In this document: positions 1-14,000 of the stretch, piece by piece
Layout: every line of letters begins with the position of its first letter
Position numbering within the stretch: the first letter of the stretch is position 1
Assembly: GCF_036417845.1 (NCBI RefSeq)
Contig: NC_089979.1
Span: 53,916,262 to 53,980,261 of the forward strand
DNA from: Apteryx mantelli
Lineage: Eukaryota > Chordata > Aves > Apterygiformes > Apterygidae
Direction: 5' to 3'
Length of the DNA: 64,000 nucleotides
Program-made: the position numbers and the translations under genes
Notes under the pieces: model-generated
The model's database searches: none
What the model was told of the DNA's origin: nothing
The model's input: the letters and a program-made list of their open reading frames with translations, nothing else

Positions 1-1587
1 TGTCTATTTGGACAAAAGCAATTAAATCCTTGAGGCTAAACTTGCAGCACCAAAAGCCTTGCATTCTTTGAATACTAATCCTTATGTCATCTCTCATCAC
101 TGTTTGATCTCTATAGCACTGCAGAAGGGGAGAACCTAATCTATTTAGCTGTGCTTTTCCTTTCTTGACCCACAAAGAGAGAACTGGAAATTTTGACCTG
201 ATTAAGATGGGCCTGGCTAACTGAATATTCTCCTCGTTTTTAAAGTAGAACATAGCTTTTAGCCTTCTTCATTTGGAGTCATTAATGAAGGGCTCGTCTA
301 CGCTGAAAGATGATGCTGTTTTAATTAGCATATGTCATAACGTTTGTTTTTTTCCTTAACCGCAGCATAGACCAACCCCATGATAATTTGTCATGCTCAT
401 TGACTGCCTTTTGGTCTCCTGATTCTGTTTGGTTTTCTCTCTCTAATGAACTCTGCTGAAGTTTTTCAGCTCTCTTTTCAAAGCAGAACTTTTTTATCAC
501 ATTCTAATTGAATCTACATCAGTTATTGTGTGTAGCTACTTATTATTTCCAGCTGTCCTGCATAGTTTACATATCTTTTTTGGAGCAGGCTTTTACCTCC
601 TCTGTTCTGTTATTGGTATTACTCAAACTAGAGTTCAGTAACCACCTTTCTTCTCAAAAGAGGCAATTATTGTGCATTTTTAGTGCATGGTACCTCTTAT
701 TTCAACATTAAGCAGTTTCTGCATTCTGTAGTCATACATCTACCATTTATTTTGTACATTCCTTTTTTAATCTCTAAACTTTTCTGGAATTACTTGGCAA
801 CTGGTGGTTCTGGTCATCTATTGAAATGGAATTAACAGAACTCCTTTTGCAGTGTTGAACTCATTAATTGCTCATTTTTATATTTTTGTTAATTTCCTCT
901 AAATTTTTGTGCTTATGTTTTGTAAGATAAATAACTTCATATATCCTACCTTTTTTCACTAGCTTCTGCATATCTAACTCTCCACAGTAAATATTCTTTT
1001 TCCCTTCTGAGTTAACTTGCTCAATCCTGTCTGAAAGTCTTTTCTGTTCCAAACTCTTCCCCTGTACACTTGCCAGCAATTCACTGTATCCATGTAAACT
1101 GCCTTCAACAACAGTATTGTGCAGCAGTGAAAAGCCAGCCACTGGTTATTTAGTTCCTAGTGGAAACTAGTTTATAGAGAATGCACAAATTAAGAAAACA
1201 TAATTCAATTAAGAGAACATCTTGTATAATGAAGATTAGCAGTGACTGTATTCCTGCCTCAGGAACTTGTTTTTCCACTTGGAGTTGTTTAAGATCAATA
1301 TATGGAAATAGGTATTACTAGGTCACAGCAGATCAGGCTTTCTTTTCAAGAAACTGTATAAAATGCATCAAACTTTCACCCTCCCCTTTGAATTAAAGGA
1401 ATTTCTTTAGAATTCAGTTGAGGAATTATTTCAGTCTCTTGGTGCAAATGCTCTGCATATATTACATGCTGTATTAGTTAACTTCATGTCTGTTGTTACT
1501 GTCTTACTGTTCATCCAGTTGCTTTTGAAGACTTGCTAAGAAATGACTTCTTCCCTTTTATGATTCTCTCCCTAAATTGCATTCTAG
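1..1587 (+). other. MYL12B: Last intron of MYL12B (3' part)
   Basis: AT-rich non-coding sequence that ends in a pyrimidine-rich stretch and an AG at 1586-1587, directly before a recognisable myosin light chain exon. No open frame in it resembles a protein. The intron donor lies outside the window. I see no repeat family in it. Confidence 0.8.
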
Positions 1588-1757
1588 GGTTTATTCAAGA
1601 CTACCTGAGAGAGCTGCTGACAACTATGGGAGACAGGTTTACAGATGAAGAGGTAGATGAGCTGTACAGAGAGGCACCAATTGACAAAAAGGGGAATTTC
1701 AACTACATTGAGTTCACACGCATCCTTAAACATGGAGCAAAAGACAAGGATGACTGA
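1588..1757 (+). CDS. MYL12B: Myosin regulatory light chain 12B, last coding exon (partial gene)
   Basis: This exon encodes the C-terminal 56 residues of a non-muscle/smooth-muscle myosin II regulatory light chain, the subunit that binds the myosin neck and whose N-terminal phosphorylation switches on actomyosin contraction. Hallmarks are [31 protein letters not shown] and the terminal [11 protein letters not shown] before TGA. The exon enters in phase 1: GG at 1588-1589 completes a glycine codon begun in the upstream exon. This matches the known last-exon boundary of the family. The part seen covers the end of the third EF-hand-like loop and the C-terminal EF-hand. Oddity: the start reads [10 protein letters not shown], one residue shorter than the usual GTIQEDYLREL of MYL12 and with Phe for Thr. 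The paralogues MYL12A and MYL12B are nearly identical in this part. I chose MYL12B because in vertebrates it is the copy next to TGIF1 in the same orientation. The upstream exons are outside the window. Confidence 0.9.
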
Positions 1758-2085
1758 GCAAATCTCTGGATGCTTACAGATAGCTTTTCCGTTTCCATTC
1801 ACTTTATTTCTCAGGGTTTGTTTTTTCTTTTTTTCCTGTTAGAGCCTTTTGCATGCATTTTTAGCATTTCAGCTTTTGCTTCTATGGACTCTGGGGCTGC
1901 TCAGGCATACCTGCACCTCTGTATTAAGACTGTAAATGGGCAGGGAGAGGGGACGGCTTACAGTGGTAGAGGTTTCGGGACAAATATCAATGAATGTAGA
2001 GACCCAGGTAAAAATGTCAGTGTTACTCAGCTAGATTTTTACATTTTTATGGTAATTTTTTAAATAAAACAGTTATATTAAGTAT
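1758..2085 (+). other. MYL12B: MYL12B 3' UTR with poly(A) signal
   Basis: Non-coding sequence follows the TGA stop. A canonical AATAAA hexamer lies at 2063-2068, so cleavage is expected about 10-30 bases later. The 97-codon open frame across 1770-2063 looks like chance inside the UTR. The transcript end is inferred from the hexamer only. Confidence 0.6.
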
Positions 2086-2089
2086 ATCA

Positions 2090-5000
2090 TTAAACCTTTT
2101 CTTGCTAGAAGTGGACTGTTTATCTAATCATATCTGTACACACTTTTGCAAGTGGATACAGTCATGATGTTACCTATTCTTGTGTTAGAAAATGAAGCAT
2201 AAGTCATTTAAGCATACTGTATTGCAGTGATTGTGTACTTCACTTACTATTGTGATAGTATATAAAACAATGAAAAATTTCTAAGCTTCAAATCTTAGTA
2301 TGTTGTAAGTTAATGATTTTTGTCCTAGACGTGCACATTTAAAATTTAAAAATCCTATAGATGTAATTGAGGTGGTATTTTACCATCTTAACTCCTGCGT
2401 TTCTTGACACTGAGTATAATATTGATACTGCTTTTTAAAAACTTATAGGGAAAATCCTAGTGTTTCCTTAAAAAAGATACTGTGTATGAGCAGAGTGTGA
2501 GTGATACCTTTTTCCAGATCTGCAGCACTGACAGTATAGAATTCATTCTATTTCTTTGCAGCCATTTTTTCTTTCCTCTTCCTATCTTTTCTCAAAATGA
2601 AGTGAGAATGGGGCTTGAGGAGGAAGGAGGGTATGCTGCCTCTATGCCCTTTTCTATCTGAAAATCCATTATTCTTGCTTTCCAAATGAAACAATATACA
2701 ATATATTTTAAGAACTTCTGCCCACAATGGTGTTTTGTGTGTGTGAGAATGAGGCATTCATTTTTAGTCCTGTTTCTCATAATTATATCCTGTAGTTCTT
2801 GTGGTATTGAATGCATAGCAGATTGATATTTGATACAATACTCTGAAGCAACTTTGCCATAATCTGAATACTTATGGTTCTTTTTTTTTTGTCTTGAGAG
2901 AAATGGTCATCAGTGTTGCTTTTGTCACTTCTAGGAATTGCGTTGTTGTCCCTTAAGAATTTAGGTTACAAAATCAGAAGATGTCATTTGGCTAAGAGTG
3001 TTTTGCTGTTTCCTGGTAGGCTGCTATTATGAATAACAGAATTTTTAAAAAATTCCATGACAAGACAGTGATTGTTAGAGATGCACTGTTCTTTCATGGA
3101 TAGCCTACTAGGACTATCTCCTTCTCAGAAGGGCAATGCCATAAAAATGAGTTTACTTTCTAGCTTATCTTAGTGAAATTGTGTTTGCAAAAGATGTGAT
3201 GGAAATGCTATTTCCATAACATATTTGATACATTATGGCTTATTAAGAATATTTACTATCCCAACTCCATGCACAGTGAGTGCTGTTAGGAAATCTCTTT
3301 TGGCTTTATAAAGCCATTAAAAAAGACTGTGTCTGTGTGTATTTTCCTGTAGGAAATACTCTTTGTCAAAAGTCAAAACTTTCAAACCAGAAGAAAGTGT
3401 AAAGTGCAGCTGGGTTTGCCCAAAGAAGCATATGCCCCCATAGCAGAAGGTGCCTTGTGTTCCAGACTTTGTAGCAGAGCTTTCCCCATCTACTCTCCCC
3501 AGGAGCTTTGGAAGCTTCTGTGTAGCTCCAAGAGTTCTGTCAGTGATATAACCACTAATACACACTGGCTGTTGTTATAGTACTTGTTCACTTGATCGGT
3601 TTTAAGTTGGTTTAGATGGTACGGTTATTAAAATAATGGCTCTTTACTGATGCTCTTGTTCACACTGATTGGTGGTACCCATAGATCCCTAACGCAAGGG
3701 GACCACTGTAGAAACCTCAACACAGTTGTTAAAACTTCTTTTCCATATATAATTTTACCAAGACACTTAGTTTTTAAACTATCAGTCCTTGGCTCAGGGC
3801 TGGGTATATAAGGGTATGTAAAATACAATGATACAGGACTTTCATGTAGGTTTAGGAAACTAACTTCTGTGAAATTTGTCAGTGGTTGGTTTATTTATAT
3901 CTAAAACATCACTGGCTGTACCGCTATACTTCTGATACTTTCATTTTCTTTTAATCCTGTTGTTTGAACTATGACCTGGAAATAATGTGGTGTTTAGCAT
4001 CTTACTGCCTTAGGAAATATACTGTCTGTGTTTTGTTATGGGGAGACCCTGAGCTTTTCGATACTGAATGCGATTTGTATGGAGATAAGAACTCTGGGAA
4101 TCATCATCCTCTGAGAGTATGATAGAGGCATGCTCATTTTCCCAGTTATTCTTTAAAATGGGTCTTCATACCTGTAAGTAGAAGCTCTGAATCATCTTCT
4201 CTACCTTCATCCCAATTAGCTTTAGGAAAGAATGGGGACTATTTGGACACATAAGGGGCCACAGAGTACTAACAGTAGGACTAGAAGAAAAGAGGGAACA
4301 AGCAGTCCAAAACAGTTTCAGAGAAGAGGTTTACTAAGAAGAAACCCAGCTGCTTCAGTAATAAATTTTCTCTCAGCTGCTTCTTTTTTTTTTTTTTGCT
4401 GAAAATATTAAAACTACATTTAGATGAGGCAGAGACACCGACCTGGAAAAATAACTTTTGTAGATTATCAGTGAAACAAATGTTGCCGTGTCTGGCGGAG
4501 GCAAAATCAGCCAGGTCTTTACCAGCCACCCAGCTGAGGACAGCCTCTCTCCCTCCGTCTGCACCGCAGGAATGTCTGCAGTATCCTTGCTTTCCTTTGA
4601 AGGAAACGGGCTCAGGGCTCGAGGCCGATACTCAGAACCATCAGTAGGTGGCATTACAGCTCCTAGCACTACTTCAGCTGAGGGGCAAATGGCTCACCAT
4701 GTAATTTGTTGGTTTTTTTAAGTCCCAAACAGCTCATTTGATGCAACGTACGGAGGAAAACACGGTCTGTTCCCACAGAAGCTCTGCTTCTATTGCAATA
4801 AAAACTAATGCTGTTGGGATTTTTCAAATTACAGCTTTGGTATGCACTGAATTTTGGCTCTTTCGTCAAATTTATTCATTAGAAGAAAGAGTGAAAAGAG
4901 ATATTGGCAAGCAGTTGTTACAGTCATGTATGTATAAATGTACATGTGGCATATGTTTGTAAGAGATCAGATTTCAAAAGTACTTATGGCCTTCTTTGTA

Positions 5001-8000
5001 ACTCTAAAACCAGATATGCTGCCTATGCACTTCTTAGTACCTCAGTAAGTGCTCTTGCTCTTTTGTACAATGAGTTTTGAAAAATCTACCCCAAATTCAA
5101 ATTTGTTTGAATAACATTGTTTACATATGAAAGACTAAAACTATTGGGATTTAAACTAAACTATTGAGACTTAGGGTGAATCTGCTGGTATTTCTCTATA
5201 GCAATAAACACCAATTGCTAAACGCTAGTTTTTGGTCATGGATTAGGGTTACGTTACTATATAGCAATTCCTATATTCCATTTGGCCTTGTGATGATGAA
5301 CTGTAATTCGCTAACACTATTGTTTTTAGCCTTGCTTTTAGGAGAAATTTTGGTTTACCCTCTCCGGTTTTATGGCATTTAACTGCTCTGATAAAGCATG
5401 CTAGAGGAACTGATAAAATTGACTTTTGGTGGCTAATTCAGAGGCCTGGGATTTCTCTTGCAAAGAAATCTTAACCCCCCTGCTCACCGCTGATCCAGAA
5501 AGTACTTTAAAGTTCCTGTTCGTCTAGAGCCAGTAACTCTGGTTTTATGGAGTAACTGTAGTTTTGAGTTCCAACAAAATCAGTCTTGATAACAGCCACA
5601 GACTAAGATTTTTTTTTATTTATTTATTTTAAGTTCAGTTACTTTGTAGTTGGGTCACTTAGGTAGGGGCTAGAGTGATGCAGCCTTGAATCCTCTCAGC
5701 TAACAGAATTAAAAGTAGGTCTAAAACATTCAGGCTGAATGGCGGTGTGCTTCACTGTGAAGAGTAGAGGATATGACAGGCATTCTTCCCTGCCACACCA
5801 AATAGTGGGTATTCAATATGACACATCCAAATGTCAAATAGAATAATGCTTAGTCTAAAAAATGTGAGAGTTTTAAGACAATTCATATAATGAACCTGAT
5901 AGAGTCAAAATACTAGGCACTTGATACTACCTTTGTGGACTATGTCCTAGTGGAAGTCATGGTTTCTATTGCTATTCAAATAACTTCTGTTAACTGCTGA
6001 CTCATCTCTAGTTCCACTAGATGCATCTAATTGCTTAAGCATAAAAATTGTTTTAGTAGCACTCATTTGCCATGAAAGGCAAACCTAACTAGAATTCCTA
6101 TGTAATCATCACAAAATCAGAAATATCATGTAAATTGAGTATTAAAAACATATTAAGAAGTGTTTGCAAGACTTTAATAGTGATGCATACTAGTCCCAGC
6201 AGGCTTCTTTCAGCAAGGAGATGGGAGTTGTAAATTAAAGACATTTGCAACTGGTAACTTCCTTTTCAAATAGCTGTAGGTCACTGTGACATTTGAAATG
6301 GTTGCAAAAAGCTACAGTGAGACCACAATCACTGCACACTGCCCCCCCCCCCCCCCCAGTATTTCCTTGAGAATCAGCATGGCTTTATGCTCCATAGCCC
6401 TAGCAGGCTTCAAAGCTATAGGACTGGGGTCAGTTAAAAGGGGAGGTGACAAGTTTCATGTTAGCAAGATAAGCGTATGAATCTTTGTGAAACATTTTTG
6501 GAAGAGAATTAAATGTAACAATTACTTGTAGTTAATGCTTGCCTGATTTTTTCACTGATGTAGGAGATAAGGTGCTGTATATTTATTGGAACCTGAAACA
6601 TGTTATGCAAAACTCAAGTTATACTATTGACAGTGCTATTCTATCTTGTTGGCAAAAAGGGGAACTTGGCCATGAATCTAAACTGTTCAGTTCTGCTCTG
6701 CCCCCTCCTCTGCTAATTAAAGATGTAGTAAAGAGGTAGTAATGTTATTTTTAATTGTCAGAAGACAACATTTCTTTTGGACTTTGTATGGCCTTTTTTG
6801 TAATTAGTTGAGTATAATATTAGAATTTAACTAGCAATAACTAGTTTCTCTGCTGTCACAAGTGTAGTTATGCAAACTGCATTTGTCTTGCTGATGTTTG
6901 TATTGAGGTTCTTTAGCATATCCAGCTATTCCATGGCCTCTTTGTCTAGGTGAGGCAGATGTAGAGGACAGCAGCACTGTTATGACTGTATTTGGGGATG
7001 TCCTGCCACAAGCAGACCTGAAAGGAAGGAGGAGTGATCAAACTCCTACGGGAAGATGGCAAGGAATACTCTGCCAAAATGCAGAACTCTTGATTCACTT
7101 ACTGGAAGATAACTATGGTCAACTTGTACCCCAAAAGAGGAGGATTAACCGTTATCATGAAGTGCTGGTTAAAACTGTGATTAGCAGAAACAAAGCCCTA
7201 TCTAGTGGCAGCTACACCAGAATTTGGAGGCAGGTTGCAGTGTGGATGAGGCAGTGATGAGGAGACAGCGATGAGGCTTGTTGGAAGTACTTGGGCATTC
7301 CTCTTATTTCTGTTGCAATGCATATGCAGCCTGCTACCCCTGGAATTTTCTGCCCCAAACTTTGGACATGGAATTTGGGTAACTGAGTAGCCATCTAAAC
7401 TAATGAATATTAAAATACAAAAAAGAGAAGAAGACAAAGGCTGAGGCACTCAAGTATTTTCCTGATGCAGCTGGTCAAAGCTGCTCTGCAGTCAAGATCC
7501 TATAGTCAGGCATCTCCAGAAGTTAGACACCAGTGTCTCATCCACTCTTTAGCCTGTACGATGGCAACCCAAACCAGCTCTTCCAGGGTTCTGTTTCATA
7601 TTCAGTGTTTCATTCCTCTCTCCCCACCTCCCTTCTGTTCCTTATGCAAGCAGTTAACTGCCTTCCAGTCAGAGGCCTCCATCTATCCCTTCTGTTACAA
7701 GTTTTACACATGCCTAAGGGTTGAGGCCCTGAAGTAAGAAAGATTTTCCCTTCCCTACTTTGTGGACCACACCTTGAGCCTCACCTTGAGATAAGATTCA
7801 AAGTAGCTCATAAGCCACAGGGTAGGCTTTGTAAATTTTGATGAGTAAAAATTTAGGCACCTCCGGGGTTAGGGAGTAATTCAGTGGCAGCTTTGAAAAT
7901 ATTGGTGGTATCTAAATGGTACTTCAGCACCTCTGACATTTAAGGCACTTGGCTGAAAGATCTACTTGGACTCTTGTGAACATCTCTGGATTTGGAAGCA

Positions 8001-11000
8001 ACAAAACCAAGAGCAGTGGGGAAGTGTGCTAGGAAGATAGGAGACTATTTTGGCTGATGTACTTACTAGTGATGCCTAGAAGATGTTATCCTATGCCAAA
8101 TTTTCAGGGCTGGTAATCGTGCCTTTTCCAGCACTGACTTCGAGTATAGCTGAGAGAACAAATACCAAACAAGGGGGTGTTGGCTGCTTATTTTCACAAC
8201 CACTTTCTAAACTAGAAGGGTACTTTATAGCTATGTGACTGATTCTGCATTATTCTTACCTATGATAGATTTAGTGCTCTCACACACCCTTTGCAGGAAT
8301 GTTTTTGTTACCTACTGGTGGTTTCAAAAGTGATTGTAAAAGCAAGGAAAGCATTTGGGAGATGCTGTTATTATGAACATGAAGGCTACAGGTTAGGGTG
8401 TGTTTATTTTAATTATTTCTTCTCCTTCAAATCCCTCTACACCTCCCCTAACCCTATTCACAGCCTAATCTCTGTGCCCTTTCACAGGGAAATCTCTACT
8501 GAATTCAGTGAGGCTCACTTAGAGGCCATTTCAGCAATATTATGAGAGTTTCCAGTATTTATCTTTACATACTGCTACATAATTATGGACCACTTCTTTA
8601 CTTCTGCTGGTTTTTGGCAATTTTTTTACAATATTAAAAAAAAAAAAAAAGGTAGAGCTGGCTTGAGTTTCAGCCTCTAATTAATAGTACATTAATGACT
8701 TTCCCATGCAGTTTGCCCCATTATATCTCTGTGGCAGTTGAAGTTTTAATTGGCAAGTCTCCTTGTATTTATCTACTCTGTACTGCTTATGATGTGAGAC
8801 CTATGATATCTGGGCATGTTCTCACACAATTCACAGAGGTTTATTTCAAGTTTTTGTCCCCAGCCACTATGTAGAAAAAGACTGTAAAAAATCTGCTTAG
8901 AACAGAAGTGAGTTTTGAGGGGGGGAAGGGAAAAGAAGTTTTATCCCTGGAAATAAAAGTAATGTGGCATGAAGGTATTTGCAATATGGGTTCCTTTTAA
9001 TGAATCTTAGCCACTTAGTTGACTGAGACATTAAATTGGTCTTCCCCTAAAGTAAGTAATTAACTTTCAACACAGAAAATTAAATTGCTTAAGATTATTA
9101 CACAGCAATCTGAACAATACTTCTAGTGTCTTGTTGCTTTTATTGCTTTTTTGCCCCTGGCATTTTGTATGTAATCATCCAGACAGCATGAGACATTATT
9201 AAATACATCGGGGCCCTTTGCACAGTTCAATCTTGTTTTATATAATCTTATACAATATGCAGTTACTGTAGCCAAATGATAAATAAGAGCACAGTTAAGA
9301 CAGAAATTTTAGGCAAAGTCACACTGTCCTGGATTCCACAGTCAAAATAGTTTGTACTCCTGAAATAAGGTACATCTTTAATGAGAGAGAGATACAGACT
9401 CCTGAGTTTACCTCAGTAGGTATCTTGCTATTAGGCTGAGCATAGCTGCTCTCACTACCTTGAAAAAAGCTAGCTTAAGAGCAGCTTCTGTGCCAATGCT
9501 CGCAATGCTGTCAGAGCTCCAGCCTGCGAGCCCCTCAGTGTGGTGACCATGTCTCTCTGTGTTTGTACAGTGTCTAGAATAACAGGGAAGGGTGGAGTGT
9601 GTGTGCGCAAACGTAATGTCTTATGGCATTTCCATAATAAAAGTATAAGTAGTTTCAGGAGAGGTGACAAATCTATGTTTGAACAGTTTCTGCTAGGTCC
9701 CCTCTAATCCACCAGAACATTGTTTCCAGTTCTGGCTCTGGCTAGGCTGATTTAACAACATCCTGTTTGCTGTATTCTAGATAACAAGTGGTAACCAAAA
9801 TATTCCAAGGCTGCCTCATCCTTTATTATCTCCCAGCTTAATGACAATAGAAGACAATTGTACCTTGTTTGCCAACTACGTACTGTGCTTCATCTTGCAT
9901 TTTGGCTTGTGGTGTCATTAGGCTGCTAATCACCATTCTGTGACATTGTCTGCCCAGCTCCTCCATGCAGCTGCTGGCTACATTACGTGGACATGGCATC
10001 ACAAAAACCCAAACATGTTTTGGCACCTGCTGACAACTGCTGTTTAGAGGGAAGACCTTCCTTTTGCCACCCAGTGGAACATCAAATCTGCCAGCCGCTA
10101 GATCAATGCTGTTATACATCATGCTGGCACCCTACAGTCCATGTGCTTATGACCATAGTTGAGCTGCAGACCCTCCAGCAGCCAGGTGAGAGAGCTAGCT
10201 TCCAATCTCAGTAGGTGGCTACTTGAGTAGCAGCTGGGCTTCCACACGTGGGTGCTGTGGAACCAAGAGAATCAGGGCAAGCCTCTCTAGCCTTCCCCCT
10301 TGTGGAAGTGCTGAAGTTTCTGCTGATCATTTCAGTCATGCATGAAAAAGTAATCTAGCGGCGCAGCCTAGAGGTCTGTGCTTTGGTATGCCTGCAGCTG
10401 TGATGCCCCCTCACAGACCTCACATTATATTCAGAGGTCAGAAATTGTGTCTTAAGTGAGCTCATCTCATCTCATTGCTTTTACCATGTCCTCCTACAGC
10501 AGTTGTAAGAGAAGTTCATCTTATGCTGGGGTCGTGCATAGCCATTGTGCTTGAATGGACAGAACTGAGGCATGCATACTGCTGGCAGTGACTCAGTTAA
10601 ATGTGTCAGCTGGATAAGACCTTCCACATAGAGAAAGGAGAAACAAGGTCTGAACCAGTTCCTAGCTCAAATTAGTGAACTATAAGAGCTGTCAGAGAGG
10701 TTCCCAGAGAGCCTCACACTTAACTCAGGTAATTACAGCTGCATGTGGCTATGTAAGTATGAATCATAGGTGAAAGCAGTGCCGAAACCTCAGCAAGCCT
10801 GGTTTTAGATGCCTAGGAACTGGATCCAACTACATTTTACTGACCTTACTGCAAAGACATCCTCAAACCTTGCACTAACCACTAGCCACAGTACAGCGTA
10901 TGTTTGGCACTTAAAACACCTGGGATTGGAACAAATTGCATTGGCCGAATCCTAGTCTACCTCCATACAAGTAACTCTAATACTCATACAAGTTTGCCAG

Positions 11001-14000
11001 GCAAATTCTGGCTCGGTGCCTGCATCTCTGTTTTTAACAAGGAAAGACCTGTTTCCATCCTATAGCACTTGAAAGGGACTTCTGTTTTTTGAGAACATGG
11101 GAAGATAACTAAAGTAACAAATGACTTCATAACCTCCTAATGCCCCATAAGCATGGACACCCAGGTTTTGCACAGGAACTTGAAACTTTTAGGTTTCATT
11201 CCATACTGAATTTAGGCTTTGAATCCTTAACAGAGAACTGTACTATCCCCGTCCAAATTGCTTAGCCGATTAATTGCCTTGAGGGGCCTTTTTAATTTTT
11301 TTCTGGAAGACTCAACACATATCTAATGTTCTTCTGGGTTGAGATGAACATCTTAGCACTTATTTCTAAGCTAGAGACGTGTAGTCTACAATGTGGAGAT
11401 GTCTTTGTGTCTAACTAACTCCTGTGTCCTGCTCCTCCGGGGGCTGAATTCCGTAGTCATACTCTGAATGTGTTTAGCAAGCGTGGGCAGCATTGAGTTA
11501 AGCACAAGTCCAGTGGCATCTCATGCAAAATCATGACTAGGTAAGATTCATGACTTTTTTCATTACAGTCTAGTATCTAGAGCTTACACACAGCAAGTGA
11601 GACCTGGGTGCAGTTTTGTTTTGAGCCTGAGAAGGCTCATGGCTCTTTTATTAGAGGTTGTTCTAGAATGAGACTTTTTCTGCTCTTCCTGTTGAAGCTC
11701 AACTATTAAAGAACTATGACGTAAAGAACTAGTTGCTTTTTTATGTAGGGCAACTGTTCTATCTGGAGATAATGGAGAGGCAGAGGTAAGGTGGTGGTTT
11801 CCTGATTTTCTCCTCATTGAGTTTGGATACTGTGTTCTGCAAGGACACAAGGAGCAAAAGGAGGATTCTCTACACTCTGCCCTTCCACTCAGGTCTAGAG
11901 TTGGTGAATTTCTCTGGGTTTTGAGAACATCCAGGCAATGGGGGCTTGACTGAAAAGAACTCTCCACCGACCCTCATCTACTGTCTCCTAGGCCTCTGTG
12001 TGGACAGGTCACCCACTTGCAGCCAGGTACCTTTTGAGAATGCCGTCCTGTTCTCCAGCATGTTTACTTTTCTTGTCTTTTTAATTAAGGCCTCTAGCCC
12101 AGATGGGAAAAAAAAAAAATCAACTGGTCCAAATGTAACTGATGACAGATATTTGTAGCAGTCTTGGAGGGGTGTTGGTAGGGTCCGCTACATTCATCTC
12201 AGTGGACTCGTAACTTACATGTCTAATGATGATGACATATGTTGACATTGTTGATTATTTCACTGCAGAAGCATGCAAGGAAGGATGCGGAGCCTACCTT
12301 AATGTAGAGCAGAAGTACTGCTGAAGTCTATGAGTGCACTTAGGACAGGAGTCTGTTCCATAGGATCACAACCACCTCCTGTCACAGCTGGGCTGTCTTT
12401 TCTTTCTTCCTGTGAACTTTGTATCATTTATTGCATAAACACTAGTTAAAAAGACCATCAGACTGCAGATGGCTAGAGCAAACCTACTAGATTCAAGTCC
12501 ACAATACATCCAATGGAGCATAAGTGTAACCCCCATTGCAGCTTTAACTATGAGGCTGAGACGTGTGCAGGCAAGGGATGAACTCCTTTACTGGGTAACT
12601 CAGGAAGCACCTGTGCACCAAAAATTTCCCTGGCTGGGGAAAGGTCACAGGACAAATCTGGACCTGCCATTTCTGGTAGAACAACTGAAATGTACAGACC
12701 TTAAGCTTTCTCCTTCTTGACCTGACCCCTCTTCAAACAGCCCTTAAATACTCAGCAGATGGATGGCTGAGGCCCTGTACAGCAGCTACAGTGCAGGCCT
12801 ACAACATGTGGAAAATTGTGGAAAGCCTTCTCAGACTCCTAGAATATTCCTCAGGGCCAAAGCGCCTGAAGCAGTGTTCCAAGCTTTAAGCACAATTTAG
12901 AGGACTAGCCTTTGTCAAGTCTAAAGAGCTTAAAAAGGTGGTGGTGTGGGAATAACACAGGAACATATCAAGTCCGTGCTAAATGTTAAGCTTCCTTCTG
13001 CTCAGATTCATACCCAACCCTGCCCTCAGGCACCAGTCCTGCCAATTTTTAGCTTCCTCTCAGCAGAGTTGTTGTCCAAACACACTAATACAGGGGTCTC
13101 CACACCTTTAAACCATACTGCTTTTTCATGCGTGGATTTTCCCTGCCTTCATCTCCAGATGGACCAGAGCACCTCTCTGTTACAGGAGAGACTTTCAATA
13201 CAGTCCCATTATACTAGCCTGCCATAAAGGAGAATTACAAAATAATGGTCAAGTACCGGGTAGAAGGGGGTGTGCATATGAGGCGCTGCATGTGTGAAGT
13301 CGTGCATTCATGCTGTCTTGTTTTCTCAGATGCAGTGCTTACGGTTTGTAACATTGCAGTCAGCTGTGTAGATCTGTCAATGTTTTTACAGCATACTGTG
13401 GGAGAATTCATCTATCCCTACCCCAGATCCTGGCAGAAGCAGCATGGGTATGGCAAGTCTTTAAAGTAAACTAGTTTTGGCTCCAGATTTGTGGTTCCAC
13501 TGGTGGCAAGGCATTGATCCAGTGTTTTATTCTCTGATGTATGTCTGTGCTATTCAAGAAGCCTGCTTGTTCGCAACTCTCCTTCTTTTAAATTTAGTCT
13601 GGAATCAGTACTATGAGCCTACTCCATACCCCAGATATGTCCATTTTCACCTGTCTAACCCAGAGTCAGCTCTTTGCATATCTGCTGTGTCCCAGGCATG
13701 CAAATTTACAGACATCCTGCTCTTGGCTTTGGTGCTTTGCCGTGAGCATGTTCCCATTCTCCGGGCATATTTCTGTGACACGCTCCAAGCCTGCCTCTTC
13801 TCAGCTTTCTAAGCTAATTTCGGTGATGTCAGTCTGTGCCATATTCCAAGCCTTTCTATTCCCAGTTTCTTAGTTATGTGAATCCATAGAACAGCACAAG
13901 ATAGTCTATTCACAATTCCCAATCAAGTCCTCAGTGGTGCTTGTGATGCCAAAGTAAGCAGTCAGAATATATACAACTGAAATACTTTTTGGTGCAAGAT

